Below are positions 1 to 7,728 of a stretch of 64,000 nt of DNA, one piece after another; the stretch's first letter is position 1, and each line of letters starts with the position of its first letter. Source of the stretch: Kiloniellaceae bacterium (GTDB lineage Bacteria; Pseudomonadota; Alphaproteobacteria; Kiloniellales; Kiloniellaceae); contig JAJFGK010000081.1 in assembly GCA_021776195.1 (NCBI GenBank), positions 1 to 64,000 of the forward strand. The letters are read 5' to 3'. The translations under genes were made by a program, and so were the position numbers. Under the pieces are notes generated by a model. The model had not been told where the DNA came from. It was given only the letters and a program-made list of their open reading frames with translations, and did no database searches.

Positions 1-62
1 GGGCGGGGACAGCAGATTCGGTGCGATTCCGAAGCCGACGGTGATAGTCCGGATGAAAGAGA
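1..62 (+). promoter_or_regulatory. FMN riboswitch, 3' part (5' end outside window)
   Basis: The first bases carry the conserved 3' half of the RFN/FMN element: a CAGCAGAT-CGGTG-TTCCG arm, then AGCCGACGGT, then TAGTCCGGATGAAAGAGAGC. The 5' arm lies before the window. It sits about 100 bases upstream of ribH. Known: FMN riboswitches repress riboflavin genes when FMN is plentiful, and ribH2-type genes of alphaproteobacteria are often controlled this way. The switching mechanism (transcription or translation) cannot be read from this fragment. Confidence 0.88.
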
Positions 63-157
63 GCGGGACAGGACCGACCGCGCGGTGCCGCTAGGCCACT
101 GGCGTCTTCTTTTCCCCGCTGCCCTGATTTGTGGAAACCACGCGCGAGGACGCGACC

Positions 158-670
158 ATGAATCAGATCTCAGCCAGCCAACCCCTCCAAACGGGGGATG
201 TTTTCAATCCCGGCAACCGGATCGCCTACATCGAAGCCTCCTGGCACCAGGATATCCTGGATCCGGGCCGCATTGCCTTTCTCGAGGAGTTGGACCGCCT
301 GGGCATCGCCCGGGACCGGGTCGACCATATCGACGTGCCCGGCGGCTTCGAAATACCGCTGCAGGCCCAGCTCCTGGCGAAGTCCGGGCGCTACGCCGCC
401 ATCGTCGGCGCGGCCTTCATCGTCGACGGCGGGATCTACCGTCACGAGTTCGTGGCCACGGCCGTGATCGACGGTTTGATGCGGGTCCAGCTCGACAGCG
501 AGGTGCCGGTCCTCTCCATGGCCCTGACGCCGCAGCAGTTCCACGAGCACGGCGAGCACATCGCCTTCTTTCAGGCGCACTTCAAAACCAAGGGCATCGA
601 AGTCGCCCGCGCCTGCGCCGCGACCCTGGAGGCACTGCAATCCACCCGGCAGCTCCTTGCCGCGGGGTGA
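158..670 (+). CDS. ribH: 6,7-dimethyl-8-ribityllumazine synthase, RibH2 type
   Basis: Makes 6,7-dimethyl-8-ribityllumazine from the pyrimidine and dihydroxybutanone-phosphate precursors, the penultimate step of riboflavin synthesis. The product has 170 residues. It shows the lumazine synthase core with the GGFEIPLQAQ segment and, near residue 97, the GGIYRHEFVA segment typical of RibH2 proteins (known from Brucella and rhizobia). I chose the ATG at 158 because GAGGA lies just upstream and the product then starts in the usual way; a GTG at 131 is in frame but has no such site. The FMN riboswitch upstream is the obvious regulator. No other rib gene is in the window, so this is the common stand-alone ribH2 arrangement. 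Confidence 0.9.
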   Translation: MNQISASQPLQTGDVFNPGNRIAYIEASWHQDILDPGRIAFLEELDRLGIARDRVDHIDVPGGFEIPLQAQLLAKSGRYAAIVGAAFIVDGGIYRHEFVATAVIDGLMRVQLDSEVPVLSMALTPQQFHEHGEHIAFFQAHFKTKGIEVARACAATLEALQSTRQLLAAG

Positions 671-693
671 TGGGCAATGGTATCCACGTATCC

Positions 694-721
694 TTCACAA
701 ACTGTAAGGACAATGTAATAC
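694..721 (+). promoter_or_regulatory. Candidate promoter of the RHH-GNAT module
   Basis: TTCACA (694-699) and TAATAC (716-721) are separated by 16 bases and lie about 40 bases upstream of the antitoxin gene. The stretch is visibly AT-richer than its surroundings. TGTAAGGA and TGTTAAGG half-repeats around it could be antitoxin contacts. This is a match by eye only. Confidence 0.35.
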
Positions 722-762
722 GATCATGTTAAGGTGACGCACATTGCGCACTGGAGACCATT

Positions 763-1044
763 ATGCCAACGACAGCCAAGGGCGCCGCGACGCCCCTTAA
801 CATTCGGGTCAAGCCGCAGCAGCGCCGGATGATCGAGGAAGCGGCCAGAAGTTCGGAAAAGACCGTATCGGACTTCGTGCGGGATGCAGCTCTTCGCGAA
901 GCGAAGAATACGCTGCTGGACGAGACCGTGATTCGCCTCAGCGAAGCCGATTGGGACCGTTTTGTCACCGTATTGGATGCCCCCGCGCGGGCCAATCCTC
1001 GTTTGCACGATCTGATGTCCCGCAAACCGATCTGGAAGCAATGA
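763..1044 (+). CDS. DUF1778 ribbon-helix-helix antitoxin (TacA-like)
   Basis: A 93-residue protein. An N-terminal RHH fold (LNIRVKPQQRRMIEEAA, then TVSDFVRDAALREA) is followed by a tail (about residues 60-93) that in this family wraps around the toxin. Known: DUF1778 proteins neutralise GNAT toxins that acetylate aminoacyl-tRNA, and they repress their own operon. Its stop codon overlaps the start of the following acetyltransferase gene (ATGA at 1041-1044), the standard layout for translational coupling of such pairs. The role is inferred from family and pairing. Confidence 0.85.
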   Translation: MPTTAKGAATPLNIRVKPQQRRMIEEAARSSEKTVSDFVRDAALREAKNTLLDETVIRLSEADWDRFVTVLDAPARANPRLHDLMSRKPIWKQ

Positions 1045-1565
1045 CGGCGGAAGGCGCCAGTGCGATTGCGGCTCCTCGGCCCATCCTGGCAAGCCAAGAC
1101 TGTTCATCTTTCTCCTGCGGGGAGCCGGCCCTGGATAGCTGGCTGAAACAGCGCGCTCTGCGCAGCCAGCGCGACGGCGGCGCCCGGAGCTACGTCGCCT
1201 GTCGAGGCCAAACCGTAGTCGGGTACAATTCCCTGGCGGTCGGATCGATCGCGCGAGACCTGGCGACCGGTAAGGTCCGCCACAACATGCCGGACCCGGT
1301 ACCGGTGATGTTACTGGCCCGGCTGGCCGTCTCACACGACTGTCAGGGCCTCGGTCTCGGCGCCTCGCTCCTGCAAGACGCCGTCATGCGAACACTGGCC
1401 GCCGCCGAGCTCGCCGGCATCAGGGCCATGGCCCTGCACGCCATCTCCCATGAGGCCAAGCGGTTCTATCACTATTTCGGTTTTCAGGCCTCGCCCTCAC
1501 AACCCATGACCCTGATGGCAACCTTGGCGGACTTGCGGCTCGCGTCCAGTCAGGATCGGCTGTAG
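1041..1565 (+). CDS. GNAT-family toxin (TacT/AtaT-like)
   Basis: A 174-residue GNAT acetyltransferase. It has the acetyl-CoA-binding region (LLARLAVSHDCQGLGLGASL, about residues 92-111; the QGLGLG loop is motif A) and the C-terminal FYHYFGFQ segment common to TacT-like toxins. Known: relatives acetylate the charged amino group of aminoacyl-tRNA and stop translation. The start is the ATG that overlaps the antitoxin stop. The last 16 bases overlap, tail to tail, the end of the tonB-like gene on the other strand (1550-1565). The pairing with DUF1778 makes a toxin role more likely than a metabolic acetyltransferase. Confidence 0.85.
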   Translation: MTAEGASAIAAPRPILASQDCSSFSCGEPALDSWLKQRALRSQRDGGARSYVACRGQTVVGYNSLAVGSIARDLATGKVRHNMPDPVPVMLLARLAVSHDCQGLGLGASLLQDAVMRTLAAAELAGIRAMALHAISHEAKRFYHYFGFQASPSQPMTLMATLADLRLASSQDRL

Positions 1566-2530
1566 CGCACCGGGACAGTGAAGGTCAGTTCGTTCTTGCC
1601 GACCTCGGCGGGAATTGGCGGGACCGGGTTGGACCGCTCCATCATGGCGTGGGTCGCCTGATCGAGCAGGACGAAGCCCGAGGATTCGATAATGTCGTAG
1701 GAGAGAATGCGGCCATCGCGACCGACGGTGAAGCGGACGGTCGCCACGCCTTCCTGAAAAAATCGGTAGGCCGCCGCCGGATAGCCACCATGGCGTTTCA
1801 GCCACAGCAGAACCCGTTCCTGGTAGTTCAGCTCGCGCACCGAGCCAAACTCGTTGGCGCTGGCATTGCCCAGACGGTTCGCCCCGGCCTCGCCAGCCTC
1901 GCCCGCGACGAAAGCCAGGGGATCGGGCGGCGCGGTCGGGTCCCTATCCGCCGGGGACACCGCCCGCGGCGGCGCTGGCGGCGGCGGAACGGCGGAGAGG
2001 CGCTTTTCCAGGGCCTGGATCTGCGGCTCGAACTTGGGCAGGTCGGGTTTTCGTTGCGGCAGGGGCGGTTGCGGCACGGGCGGTTGCAGCGGGGCGGGCT
2101 GGGGCGGCTCGACCGGTTCGGCCTGCCGCGGGCTGGGCCGGTTCGCGGCCTCGGCCGGTGCCGGCGGAACAGGCGTGGCTTCAAGCGCCGCGGTGTCCGC
2201 CGGCGCGGGTTCAGGCGGCGCTTCGGCCGCTGGCTGGGGTGTCGCCGGGACGGCGGTTGCCTCTTGGATCAATGGCGGCGTGGGCTCCGGCACGGCCTCG
2301 ACCGCTTCCTCGCTATCCTGGGGCGCGGCCGCCTCGCGTTTGGCCTGACCCAGGGCCACGATGATCCCGCCGCTCTCCTGCCTCGCCTGGCCGCCCCGGT
2401 CGGTGGCGCCGCCGCCGCGCAAAGCGGCCGACTGACCGGGCAGACCCTGCATGATCACCAGGGCGAGCAGATGGAGGCCCATCGCCGCCGCCAGGGCCAA
2501 AGCCCAATGCCGGGGCCGCAGTTCCGTCAC
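1550..2530 (-). CDS. TonB-family energy transducer
   Basis: A 326-residue periplasm-spanning protein. One N-terminal membrane anchor (about residues 9-28) is followed by a long Pro/Ala/Glu-rich spacer (about 70-180) and a C-terminal TonB domain (about 235-326) with the GGYPAAAYRFFQEG segment, the TVGRDGRI strand and the SSGFVLLDQA helix. It passes proton-motive force from ExbB/ExbD to outer-membrane receptors. It begins at a GTG overlapping the exbD stop (GTGA, 2527-2530), so it is the last gene of exbB-exbD-exbD-tonB. No TonB-dependent receptor is adjacent, so the cargo is unknown. The main alternative is TolA, which is excluded because a separate tolA is present at 60.3 kb. Confidence 0.85.
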   Translation of the reverse strand: MTELRPRHWALALAAAMGLHLLALVIMQGLPGQSAALRGGGATDRGGQARQESGGIIVALGQAKREAAAPQDSEEAVEAVPEPTPPLIQEATAVPATPQPAAEAPPEPAPADTAALEATPVPPAPAEAANRPSPRQAEPVEPPQPAPLQPPVPQPPLPQRKPDLPKFEPQIQALEKRLSAVPPPPAPPRAVSPADRDPTAPPDPLAFVAGEAGEAGANRLGNASANEFGSVRELNYQERVLLWLKRHGGYPAAAYRFFQEGVATVRFTVGRDGRILSYDIIESSGFVLLDQATHAMMERSNPVPPIPAEVGKNELTFTVPVRYSRS

Positions 2531-2931
2531 GGCCGGTCCTCCAGGGACAGCAGCAAGATGCGCTCGACACCGACCGCGTTCAGCAGCTCCATGACCTCGA
2601 CCACGCGCCGTGCCTCGGTCCGCAGGTCGGCCTTGACCCGCAGCAGGATCTCGGGATCGCGGGCCAGTAGATCCGAGACCCGGAGTTGCAGACCCAGTGA
2701 GTCGACCTCCACATCGTCGATGGCCAGGCGGCCGTCGGCGGCGATCAGAACCAGGGGCGGCGCATTTGCCTCGGCCTCGGCGCTGAGCGAGACCGGGGCC
2801 TCCACATCGAAGAGGTCGACCGCCTGGAGCGCACCGGCCAGCATGAAAAAGATCAAGAGCAGGAAAACCACGTTGATCAGCGGCAACATGTTGTCGGTCT
2901 CGGTGGTCTCCTGGCGTTCGGGCAGGCGCAC
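2527..2931 (-). CDS. exbD: ExbD-family biopolymer transport protein (second copy)
   Basis: A 134-residue inner-membrane protein. One transmembrane helix (about residues 16-38, MLPLINVVFLLLIFFMLAGA) precedes a periplasmic ExbD/TolR domain. The usual proton-relay Asp in the helix (TPLIDVVF in ExbD) reads LPLINVVF here, so Asn replaces Asp; the partner ExbD keeps the Asp. The start is a GTG at 2931, only 4 bases after the preceding exbD stop. The Asn substitution suggests this copy cannot conduct protons by itself and may form a mixed pair with its neighbour. Confidence 0.85.
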   Translation of the reverse strand: MRLPERQETTETDNMLPLINVVFLLLIFFMLAGALQAVDLFDVEAPVSLSAEAEANAPPLVLIAADGRLAIDDVEVDSLGLQLRVSDLLARDPEILLRVKADLRTEARRVVEVMELLNAVGVERILLLSLEDRP

Positions 2932-2935
2932 GGTC

Positions 2936-3334
2936 TCAGGGCTCCCGCGCCAGGGCGATGTCGCGCGCGCCCAGGGTCTTCAAGCTGTCCATCAGATCGA
3001 CCACCCGCTGCAGCACGACGCCCGGCTGCGGCCGCAGGACGATGGCGAGGTCGGGCCGGCCGGCCAGGCGTTCGCTCACCCGCTCCAGGGCTGCCGCGGG
3101 CTCCAGGCTGGCACCTTCCAGGCCGAGGCCGCCACCGCTTTCCAAGGTCAGGACCAGGGTCCGGTCGCTGGCCGCCCCGGCTGCGGCATCGCCGGACAGT
3201 TTCAGATCGACGGCCCGCCAGTCGAGGAAGCTGGAGGCCAGCATGAAAAAGATCAGCAGAATGAAGACCACGTCGATCAGCGGCGTCAGGGAGATCAGCC
3301 GCCCGTCCGGGGCCTGGTCCGGTTCGAGCTGCAA
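2936..3334 (-). CDS. exbD: ExbD-family biopolymer transport protein (first copy)
   Basis: A 132-residue ExbD/TolR family protein. The membrane helix at about residues 13-36 contains the conserved LTPLIDVVFILLIFFMLA with the proton-relay Asp, followed by a periplasmic domain. Known: ExbD works as a dimer inside an ExbB pentamer. No ATG is available before the helix, and the frame opens at a TTG (3332-3334) right after the exbB stop; this is probably the true start. It is followed after 4 bases by a second, divergent exbD. Confidence 0.88.
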   Translation of the reverse strand: MQLEPDQAPDGRLISLTPLIDVVFILLIFFMLASSFLDWRAVDLKLSGDAAAGAASDRTLVLTLESGGGLGLEGASLEPAAALERVSERLAGRPDLAIVLRPQPGVVLQRVVDLMDSLKTLGARDIALAREP

Positions 3335-3338
3335 GGCG

Positions 3339-4031
3339 TCAGGCCCCCGCGGCCCGGGCCGGCGCCGTCAGCACCTGGGTCGCCGCGTCTTCCATGGCGC
3401 GGCGCGCGCGATAGACGATGGCGTCCAGCCAATGGTGCGCGGCGGCGGCCGGTATCGCGACAATCAGCCCCGCCGCCGTGGTCAGCAGCGCAATCCAGAT
3501 GCCGCCCGACAGGATCGAGGGATCGACCCGGCTGCCCGCCGCCTCGAGGGCCTGGAAGGCCTCGATCATCCCGAGGACGGTGCCCAGCAGGCCGACCAGG
3601 GGGCTAAGGGTTGCGATCAAGGCGAGCAGACGCAGGCCGGAACGCAGGTTGTCGAGCTCCAGCCCGGCCACCCGGGTGACCTCCTCGCGTGCCTTGTCCT
3701 CGTCGAGCCCGGGGTCTTCCACCGCCTCGATGGCCCGGGCGAGAACCCGCGCCACCGGCGTGCGCCGGCCCGCGAGCTCGCCAAGGGCACCGGTCACCTC
3801 GCCCTGGCGCCAACGAGCCAGCACGGCGGCGACGAATCCATTCGAGCCCGGCCGCAGGACCGCGAAGTGGAAGGCCTTCACGAGGATCACCGCCAGCGCG
3901 ACCACGGAGATCAGCAGCAGCACGATCATGACCGGTCCGCCGTCCTGCAGGAAAGGCCAGAGCTGATCCAGGAGTCCGGGCTCCGTGCCGGCTGGTGCCG
4001 CGTCCCCGTCTTGTGCCAATGCCTGTGCCAT
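3339..4031 (-). CDS. exbB: ExbB/MotA-TolQ-family proton channel protein
   Basis: About 230 residues. A first membrane helix (about residues 32-54, near GPVMIVLLLISVVALAVILV), a cytoplasmic loop, and two further helices include the conserved LSPLVGLLGTVLGMIEAFQA and the last helix with LLTTAAGLIVAIPAAAAHH. Known: it forms the stator ring that powers TonB. I chose the ATG at 4031 (GGAGCAAG upstream) over an in-frame start at 4220 that would add 63 residues without family support. It is the first gene of the operon and is divergent from the DUF3604 gene. Confidence 0.88.
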   Translation of the reverse strand: MAQALAQDGDAAPAGTEPGLLDQLWPFLQDGGPVMIVLLLISVVALAVILVKAFHFAVLRPGSNGFVAAVLARWRQGEVTGALGELAGRRTPVARVLARAIEAVEDPGLDEDKAREEVTRVAGLELDNLRSGLRLLALIATLSPLVGLLGTVLGMIEAFQALEAAGSRVDPSILSGGIWIALLTTAAGLIVAIPAAAAHHWLDAIVYRARRAMEDAATQVLTAPARAAGA

Positions 4032-4206
4032 GCCGTTTTCTTGCTCCGTTTGAAGATTCGCCGTGAGAGTTGCTTGTAATGTGCCGCAACGGTGGAAGCC
4101 AGCCTCCGGGGACGTCCCGTTCCGGCGGGCCGGCGCTGGACAAGGCCGGGCATTAGAGGCGATTAATGCGGGGAACCGCGAAATCTTGAAGAAAGGCCCG
4201 GCAACG

Positions 4207-6468
4207 ATGCCCCATTCCACCTACCTGCCGGAGCGCATGGGCTCGGCCCGGATCGAAATCGAAGGCCAGGAGGGACCCGGCGGGAGCGTCGAGGCCGGGT
4301 CCTACCAATCCTTCACCCTGACCTACCGGGCCGGGTTCTTCGGCATCGACGACACCGGCTCGATCAAGGTGGTTCATCGCTTCGCCAGCGACATGGGCCG
4401 GCCCCAGTTCGACGACCCCACGGCGGCCAACCATGTCACCGTGGCGGCCTCCAACGGGGCGGTGCTGCACGTCGAATACGACATGAAGCGCAACATCCGG
4501 CCCTGGGACAAGACGCTCTACATCAAGGTGGTGCGGGGATTCCTGCGCGAGGACGACGAGATCGTCGTGCGTTTCGGCGACCGGCGCGGCGGCGGTCCCG
4601 GCATGCGGGTCCAGACCTTCTGCGAGGCGACCTTCGAGTTCCGCGTCCTGGTCGACGCCATCGCCACCTACAATTATGTCGAGCTGCCCGAACAGCCGAC
4701 CATTGCGATCGTCCCCGGCCCGCCGGCCCTCTGGAAAGCGATCCTGCCGACCCTGAGGACCGTCGGCCAACCCTTCCGGCTCTGCATCAAGGGCGAGGAC
4801 CGCTGGGGCAATCCGAGCGACCGCTGCGATGCCACCTTCCGCCTCCAGTCCAGTCGGCCGGTCGCCGGCCTGCCGGAGAGCGTGACCATCGCGCCGGGCG
4901 CCTATGCCGCCATCGTCGAGGACCTCACGGCGGCCGAAGCGGGCGACCTTGAGATCGCGCTTCTCGACGAGCAAGAGGTCGTCGCGGCCCGTTCCAATCC
5001 CTTGCGAATCGTCACGGAAACGGCGCTGCTTCCCTATTGGTGCGACCTGCACGGCCAGTCAGAAGAGACCATCGGCACCAATTCGGCACGCGACTTCCAT
5101 GCCTTCGCCCGGGACAAGGCCTTCCTCGACGGGGTCGGCCATCAGGGCAACGACTTCCAGATTACGACGCCCTTTTGGGAACACCTGAACGCGCTGACCG
5201 CCGAGTTCGAGGAACCGGGCCGCTTCATCGCCTTTCCCGGCTACGAGTGGTCCGGCAACACCGGGCTGGGCGGCGACCGAAACGTGCTCTATCGCCACGA
5301 GGGCCGGCCGATCCACCGCTCCTCCCATGCCCTGGTGGACGACCTGTCCGACTTGGCCAGCGACGCCAATTCCGCCGCCGCCCTGTTCGACGCCCTGAAG
5401 GACGAGGACTGCGTCGTTTTCGCCCATATCGGCGGGCGCTACGCCGATATCACCATGGCGCACGATGTCCGCCTGGAGCGCTCGGTCGAGGTGCACTCGG
5501 CCTGGGGCACCTTCGAATGGCTGATCGAGGACGCCCTCAAGCAGGGCTACCGGGTCGGCATCGTCTCCAATTCCGACGGCCACAAGGGTCGCCCCGGCGC
5601 GAGCCATCCCGGCGCCACCAAGTTCGGCGCCTACGGCGGCCTCACCTGTCTGCTGGCCCCGGCCTTTACCCGCGACGGCTTTCTCGAGGCCCTGCGGCGG
5701 CGTCACCACTACGGCACCACCGGTTGCCGCATGATCCTCGACACCCGGGCGCTCTTCGCCACGCCGGCCAGGCTTTTCGAGGACGATCCGAACCTCGGCG
5801 AGACCGCGAGCCGGGAGACCCGCGAGGCCATGATGGGCGACATCCTGCAGTCGGGAGACGCCACGGTCACCCTGCGCATCGATGTCCAGGGCTCGGCGTC
5901 CATCGAGCGCATTGAAATCCGCAACGGCCTGGATACCCTCGAGACCTATCGCCCCTATGATGAGCCGGCGCTGGGCCGGCGCATCCGGGTCATCTGGGAG
6001 GGTTCGGAATATCGCGGCCGGGGCCGCGAGACGGTCTGGGACGGCAGCGCCACCCTGACCGGCAACAGCTTTCAGGCCGTCGCGCCGATCAACCGCTTCA
6101 ACCTCGACAAGCGCTTCGAGCAGACCAATGCCGACCGGCTGGAGTGGGGCGGCCTGACCACCGGTGGGTTCGGCGGTTTCGATGCCTGGCTGACGGAGCC
6201 ACAGGCGGGCAGCCTGCGGATCGAGACGGCCCTGGTCCAGGCCGACATCCCGGTCGCCGAGATCGGCCTGGAGGACAAGGTCTTCGAGGCCGGCGGCATC
6301 AAACGCCAGATCCGGGTTTTTCGTCTGCCCGACGAGAACCCGACCCGCGCGGTCACCCTGGAGCGGGAGATCGCGCTGGCCGGCGACCGCGACAACGCGC
6401 TCTACGTCTCGCTGATCCAGGAAGACGGCTTCCAGGCCTGGTCCAGCCCGATCTACATCTTCCGGTGA
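4207..6468 (+). CDS. DUF3604-family protein
   Basis: A 753-residue soluble protein. The N-terminal 270 residues are beta-rich. The DUF3604/PHP-like part begins near residue 277 with YWCDLHGQSEETIG and continues through GHQGNDFQITTPFWEH and IAFPGYEWSGNT to SNSDGHKGRPG near residue 455. The His and Asp residues in these motifs are plausible metal ligands. No signal peptide is visible. The start is the ATG at 4207, with GAAGAAAGG upstream; the frame is open further left but lacks a site. It is divergent from exbB across about 175 bases. Substrate unknown: the family is often annotated only as DUF3604 and some members are predicted metal-dependent hydrolases. Confidence 0.85.
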   Translation: MPHSTYLPERMGSARIEIEGQEGPGGSVEAGSYQSFTLTYRAGFFGIDDTGSIKVVHRFASDMGRPQFDDPTAANHVTVAASNGAVLHVEYDMKRNIRPWDKTLYIKVVRGFLREDDEIVVRFGDRRGGGPGMRVQTFCEATFEFRVLVDAIATYNYVELPEQPTIAIVPGPPALWKAILPTLRTVGQPFRLCIKGEDRWGNPSDRCDATFRLQSSRPVAGLPESVTIAPGAYAAIVEDLTAAEAGDLEIALLDEQEVVAARSNPLRIVTETALLPYWCDLHGQSEETIGTNSARDFHAFARDKAFLDGVGHQGNDFQITTPFWEHLNALTAEFEEPGRFIAFPGYEWSGNTGLGGDRNVLYRHEGRPIHRSSHALVDDLSDLASDANSAAALFDALKDEDCVVFAHIGGRYADITMAHDVRLERSVEVHSAWGTFEWLIEDALKQGYRVGIVSNSDGHKGRPGASHPGATKFGAYGGLTCLLAPAFTRDGFLEALRRRHHYGTTGCRMILDTRALFATPARLFEDDPNLGETASRETREAMMGDILQSGDATVTLRIDVQGSASIERIEIRNGLDTLETYRPYDEPALGRRIRVIWEGSEYRGRGRETVWDGSATLTGNSFQAVAPINRFNLDKRFEQTNADRLEWGGLTTGGFGGFDAWLTEPQAGSLRIETALVQADIPVAEIGLEDKVFEAGGIKRQIRVFRLPDENPTRAVTLEREIALAGDRDNALYVSLIQEDGFQAWSSPIYIFR

Positions 6469-6475
6469 GGGCCCT

Positions 6476-6769
6476 TCACTCGAATGCTTCCGGCCAAAGA
6501 CGCGCGCCATGCCGAACGGCAAGGATATCTATGCGTCCAGTCCGATCGTCGGCCGCATAGGCGACAAGGTAGGGCGAACGGGTGATCACGAGTTCGCGGG
6601 TTCCGGTCACGGTGCCTGGCCGGCCCTTCGCCGGAAACTCGACCAGGCCGGAGACCGCCTCTTCGAGCCTACCGGCGAGTTCCGCCGCGGCACTCGGATT
6701 TTCTGCGAGAATGCGGTCGAAAATCTCGTCCAGGTCGGCTGCCGCCTCGGGCGACCAGACAATTTTCAT
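6476..6769 (-). CDS. ParE/RelE-superfamily toxin
   Basis: A 97-residue protein with the ParE fold pattern: MKIVWSPEAAADLDEIFDRI at the start, GRPGTVTGTRELVITRSPYL in the middle and DILAVRHGARLWPEAF at the end, where the RHGAR segment is the usual C-terminal signature. Known: ParE-type toxins poison gyrase and RelE-type toxins cut mRNA; sequence alone does not settle which. Its start overlaps the antitoxin stop (ATGA, 6766-6769). The operon runs on the minus strand, convergent with the DUF3604 gene. Confidence 0.88.
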   Translation of the reverse strand: MKIVWSPEAAADLDEIFDRILAENPSAAAELAGRLEEAVSGLVEFPAKGRPGTVTGTRELVITRSPYLVAYAADDRTGRIDILAVRHGARLWPEAFE

Positions 6770-7020
6770 TCCGCCGGCTTGCCCCGATTGGCCGACACTC
6801 TCGACCGCAGACGATCCATCACCTCGTGATGGGCAATGCCTTCGCCGCGCGCGATTGAGGCCTGACCGGCCCTAACTCGCTCCAACCACTGACGTTCGAC
6901 TTCCAGATAGCGCATCAGCGCATCTGTCACGACCCAAGTACGCGTCCTGTCCATCGCGTCGGCGAGCTCGTCGACTTCCTTCAGCCTCTCGGCGCTGAGG
7001 CGCACTGAAATCGCCGGCAT
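6766..7020 (-). CDS. CopG/ParD-type RHH antitoxin
   Basis: An 84-residue protein with an N-terminal ribbon-helix-helix segment (ISVRLSAERLKEVDELADAM, then RTWVVTDALMRYLEVERQW) and a basic C-terminal half expected to bind the toxin. I chose the ATG at 7020, preceded by AGGAGAATC, over an in-frame start at 7071 that would read through the palindromic operator. Autorepression at the palindrome just upstream is likely. Confidence 0.87.
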   Translation of the reverse strand: MPAISVRLSAERLKEVDELADAMDRTRTWVVTDALMRYLEVERQWLERVRAGQASIARGEGIAHHEVMDRLRSRVSANRGKPAE

Positions 7021-7032
7021 GATCTGATTCTC

Positions 7033-7062
7033 CTGTATGACAGTAGCTTCATTGTCATACAG
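7033..7062 (-). promoter_or_regulatory. Palindromic operator of the ParDE-like module
   Basis: A perfect inverted repeat with 10-bp arms: CTGTATGACA (7033-7042) and TGTCATACAG (7053-7062), separated by 10 bases. The arm centres are therefore 20 bases (two helical turns) apart, and the repeat ends 12 bases before the antitoxin start. This is the expected geometry for two RHH dimers binding side by side. Binding itself is inferred. Confidence 0.75.
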
Positions 7063-7209
7063 ATAGCACAATTCTGGACCGGAAGGAACCGGTCAGTCTT
7101 GCTGTGATTTCGATTGCGGGCCCATCGCTTCCAACCGTTAGTCCTCTCCGCCGGGGTTTGGACAAGACCACCGGACCCCCCAGAGGCGACCCAGACACGG
7201 CCAAATGGT

Positions 7210-7635
7210 CTACCGATGGCCCGGCAGCAGCGCGTCGTAGCTTCGGCCCTGTTGCAGATTGCCCTGGTAGATGGCCTGGGCGCAGCCATTGGCGCTGTAG
7301 GCGTTCTCCTGGGCGCGCCAGGTCGCGAAGACAATGACGATCTCATTGGGTTTGAGGTGCAGGCCGCAGTTGGCACCGGTCCCCTCCTGGTAGATCACCT
7401 GGATCAGCGCCCGGTCCGGTCCCTTCCAAAGCTGGCGGACGTGGAACTGGGCGAAACGGTCCAAGCCGCCCCGCGGTTCGACCGACAGGACGGTGCCGCG
7501 AAAGATCAGATCGGCGGAGCGGACCTGTTCCTCGGGCGACATGGCGGCGCAGGAGCAAGCCAGGGCCGGGCCGAGCCAGCCCATCGTGAAGACGGCAAAG
7601 AGAAGCGTGCCAGCCATCCAGCGTCCAGCGATCAT
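7210..7635 (-). CDS. Secreted protein with TIMP/NTR-like N-terminus
   Basis: 141 residues. An N-terminal signal peptide ends in PALA, so the mature protein would start with CSCAAMSPEEQVRSADLIF. An exported start of Cys-X-Cys followed by an 'A-D-x-I-F-x-G' strand is the hallmark of the TIMP/netrin (NTR) OB-fold family. Two more Cys (in GANCGLHL and SANGCAQAI) could pair with the first two. The start ATG at 7635 has GGGAGACC upstream. Bacterial TIMP-like proteins are mostly uncharacterised, so a protease-inhibitor role is only a possibility. It stands alone, and neighbours give no clue. Confidence 0.6.
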   Translation of the reverse strand: MIAGRWMAGTLLFAVFTMGWLGPALACSCAAMSPEEQVRSADLIFRGTVLSVEPRGGLDRFAQFHVRQLWKGPDRALIQVIYQEGTGANCGLHLKPNEIVIVFATWRAQENAYSANGCAQAIYQGNLQQGRSYDALLPGHR

Positions 7636-7728
7636 GGTGAGGTCTCCCGCATCGGATTATCGGACCTCGCCAGGATAATCGTCGGACCGCGCCCTGGGAA
7701 CCGCTCTGTGGGCCGACCCTCCGAGGGC

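Noticed and set aside
1649..3607. Long open frame of 652 codons on the plus strand opposite tonB and exbD
   Set aside because: Its translation is Arg/Gly-rich low complexity without motifs; the opposite strand has clear TonB and ExbD domains. It is a high-GC antisense shadow.
5059..6522. 487-codon frame on the minus strand opposite the DUF3604 gene
   Set aside because: Antisense shadow; no domain, while the plus strand has conserved DUF3604 motifs.
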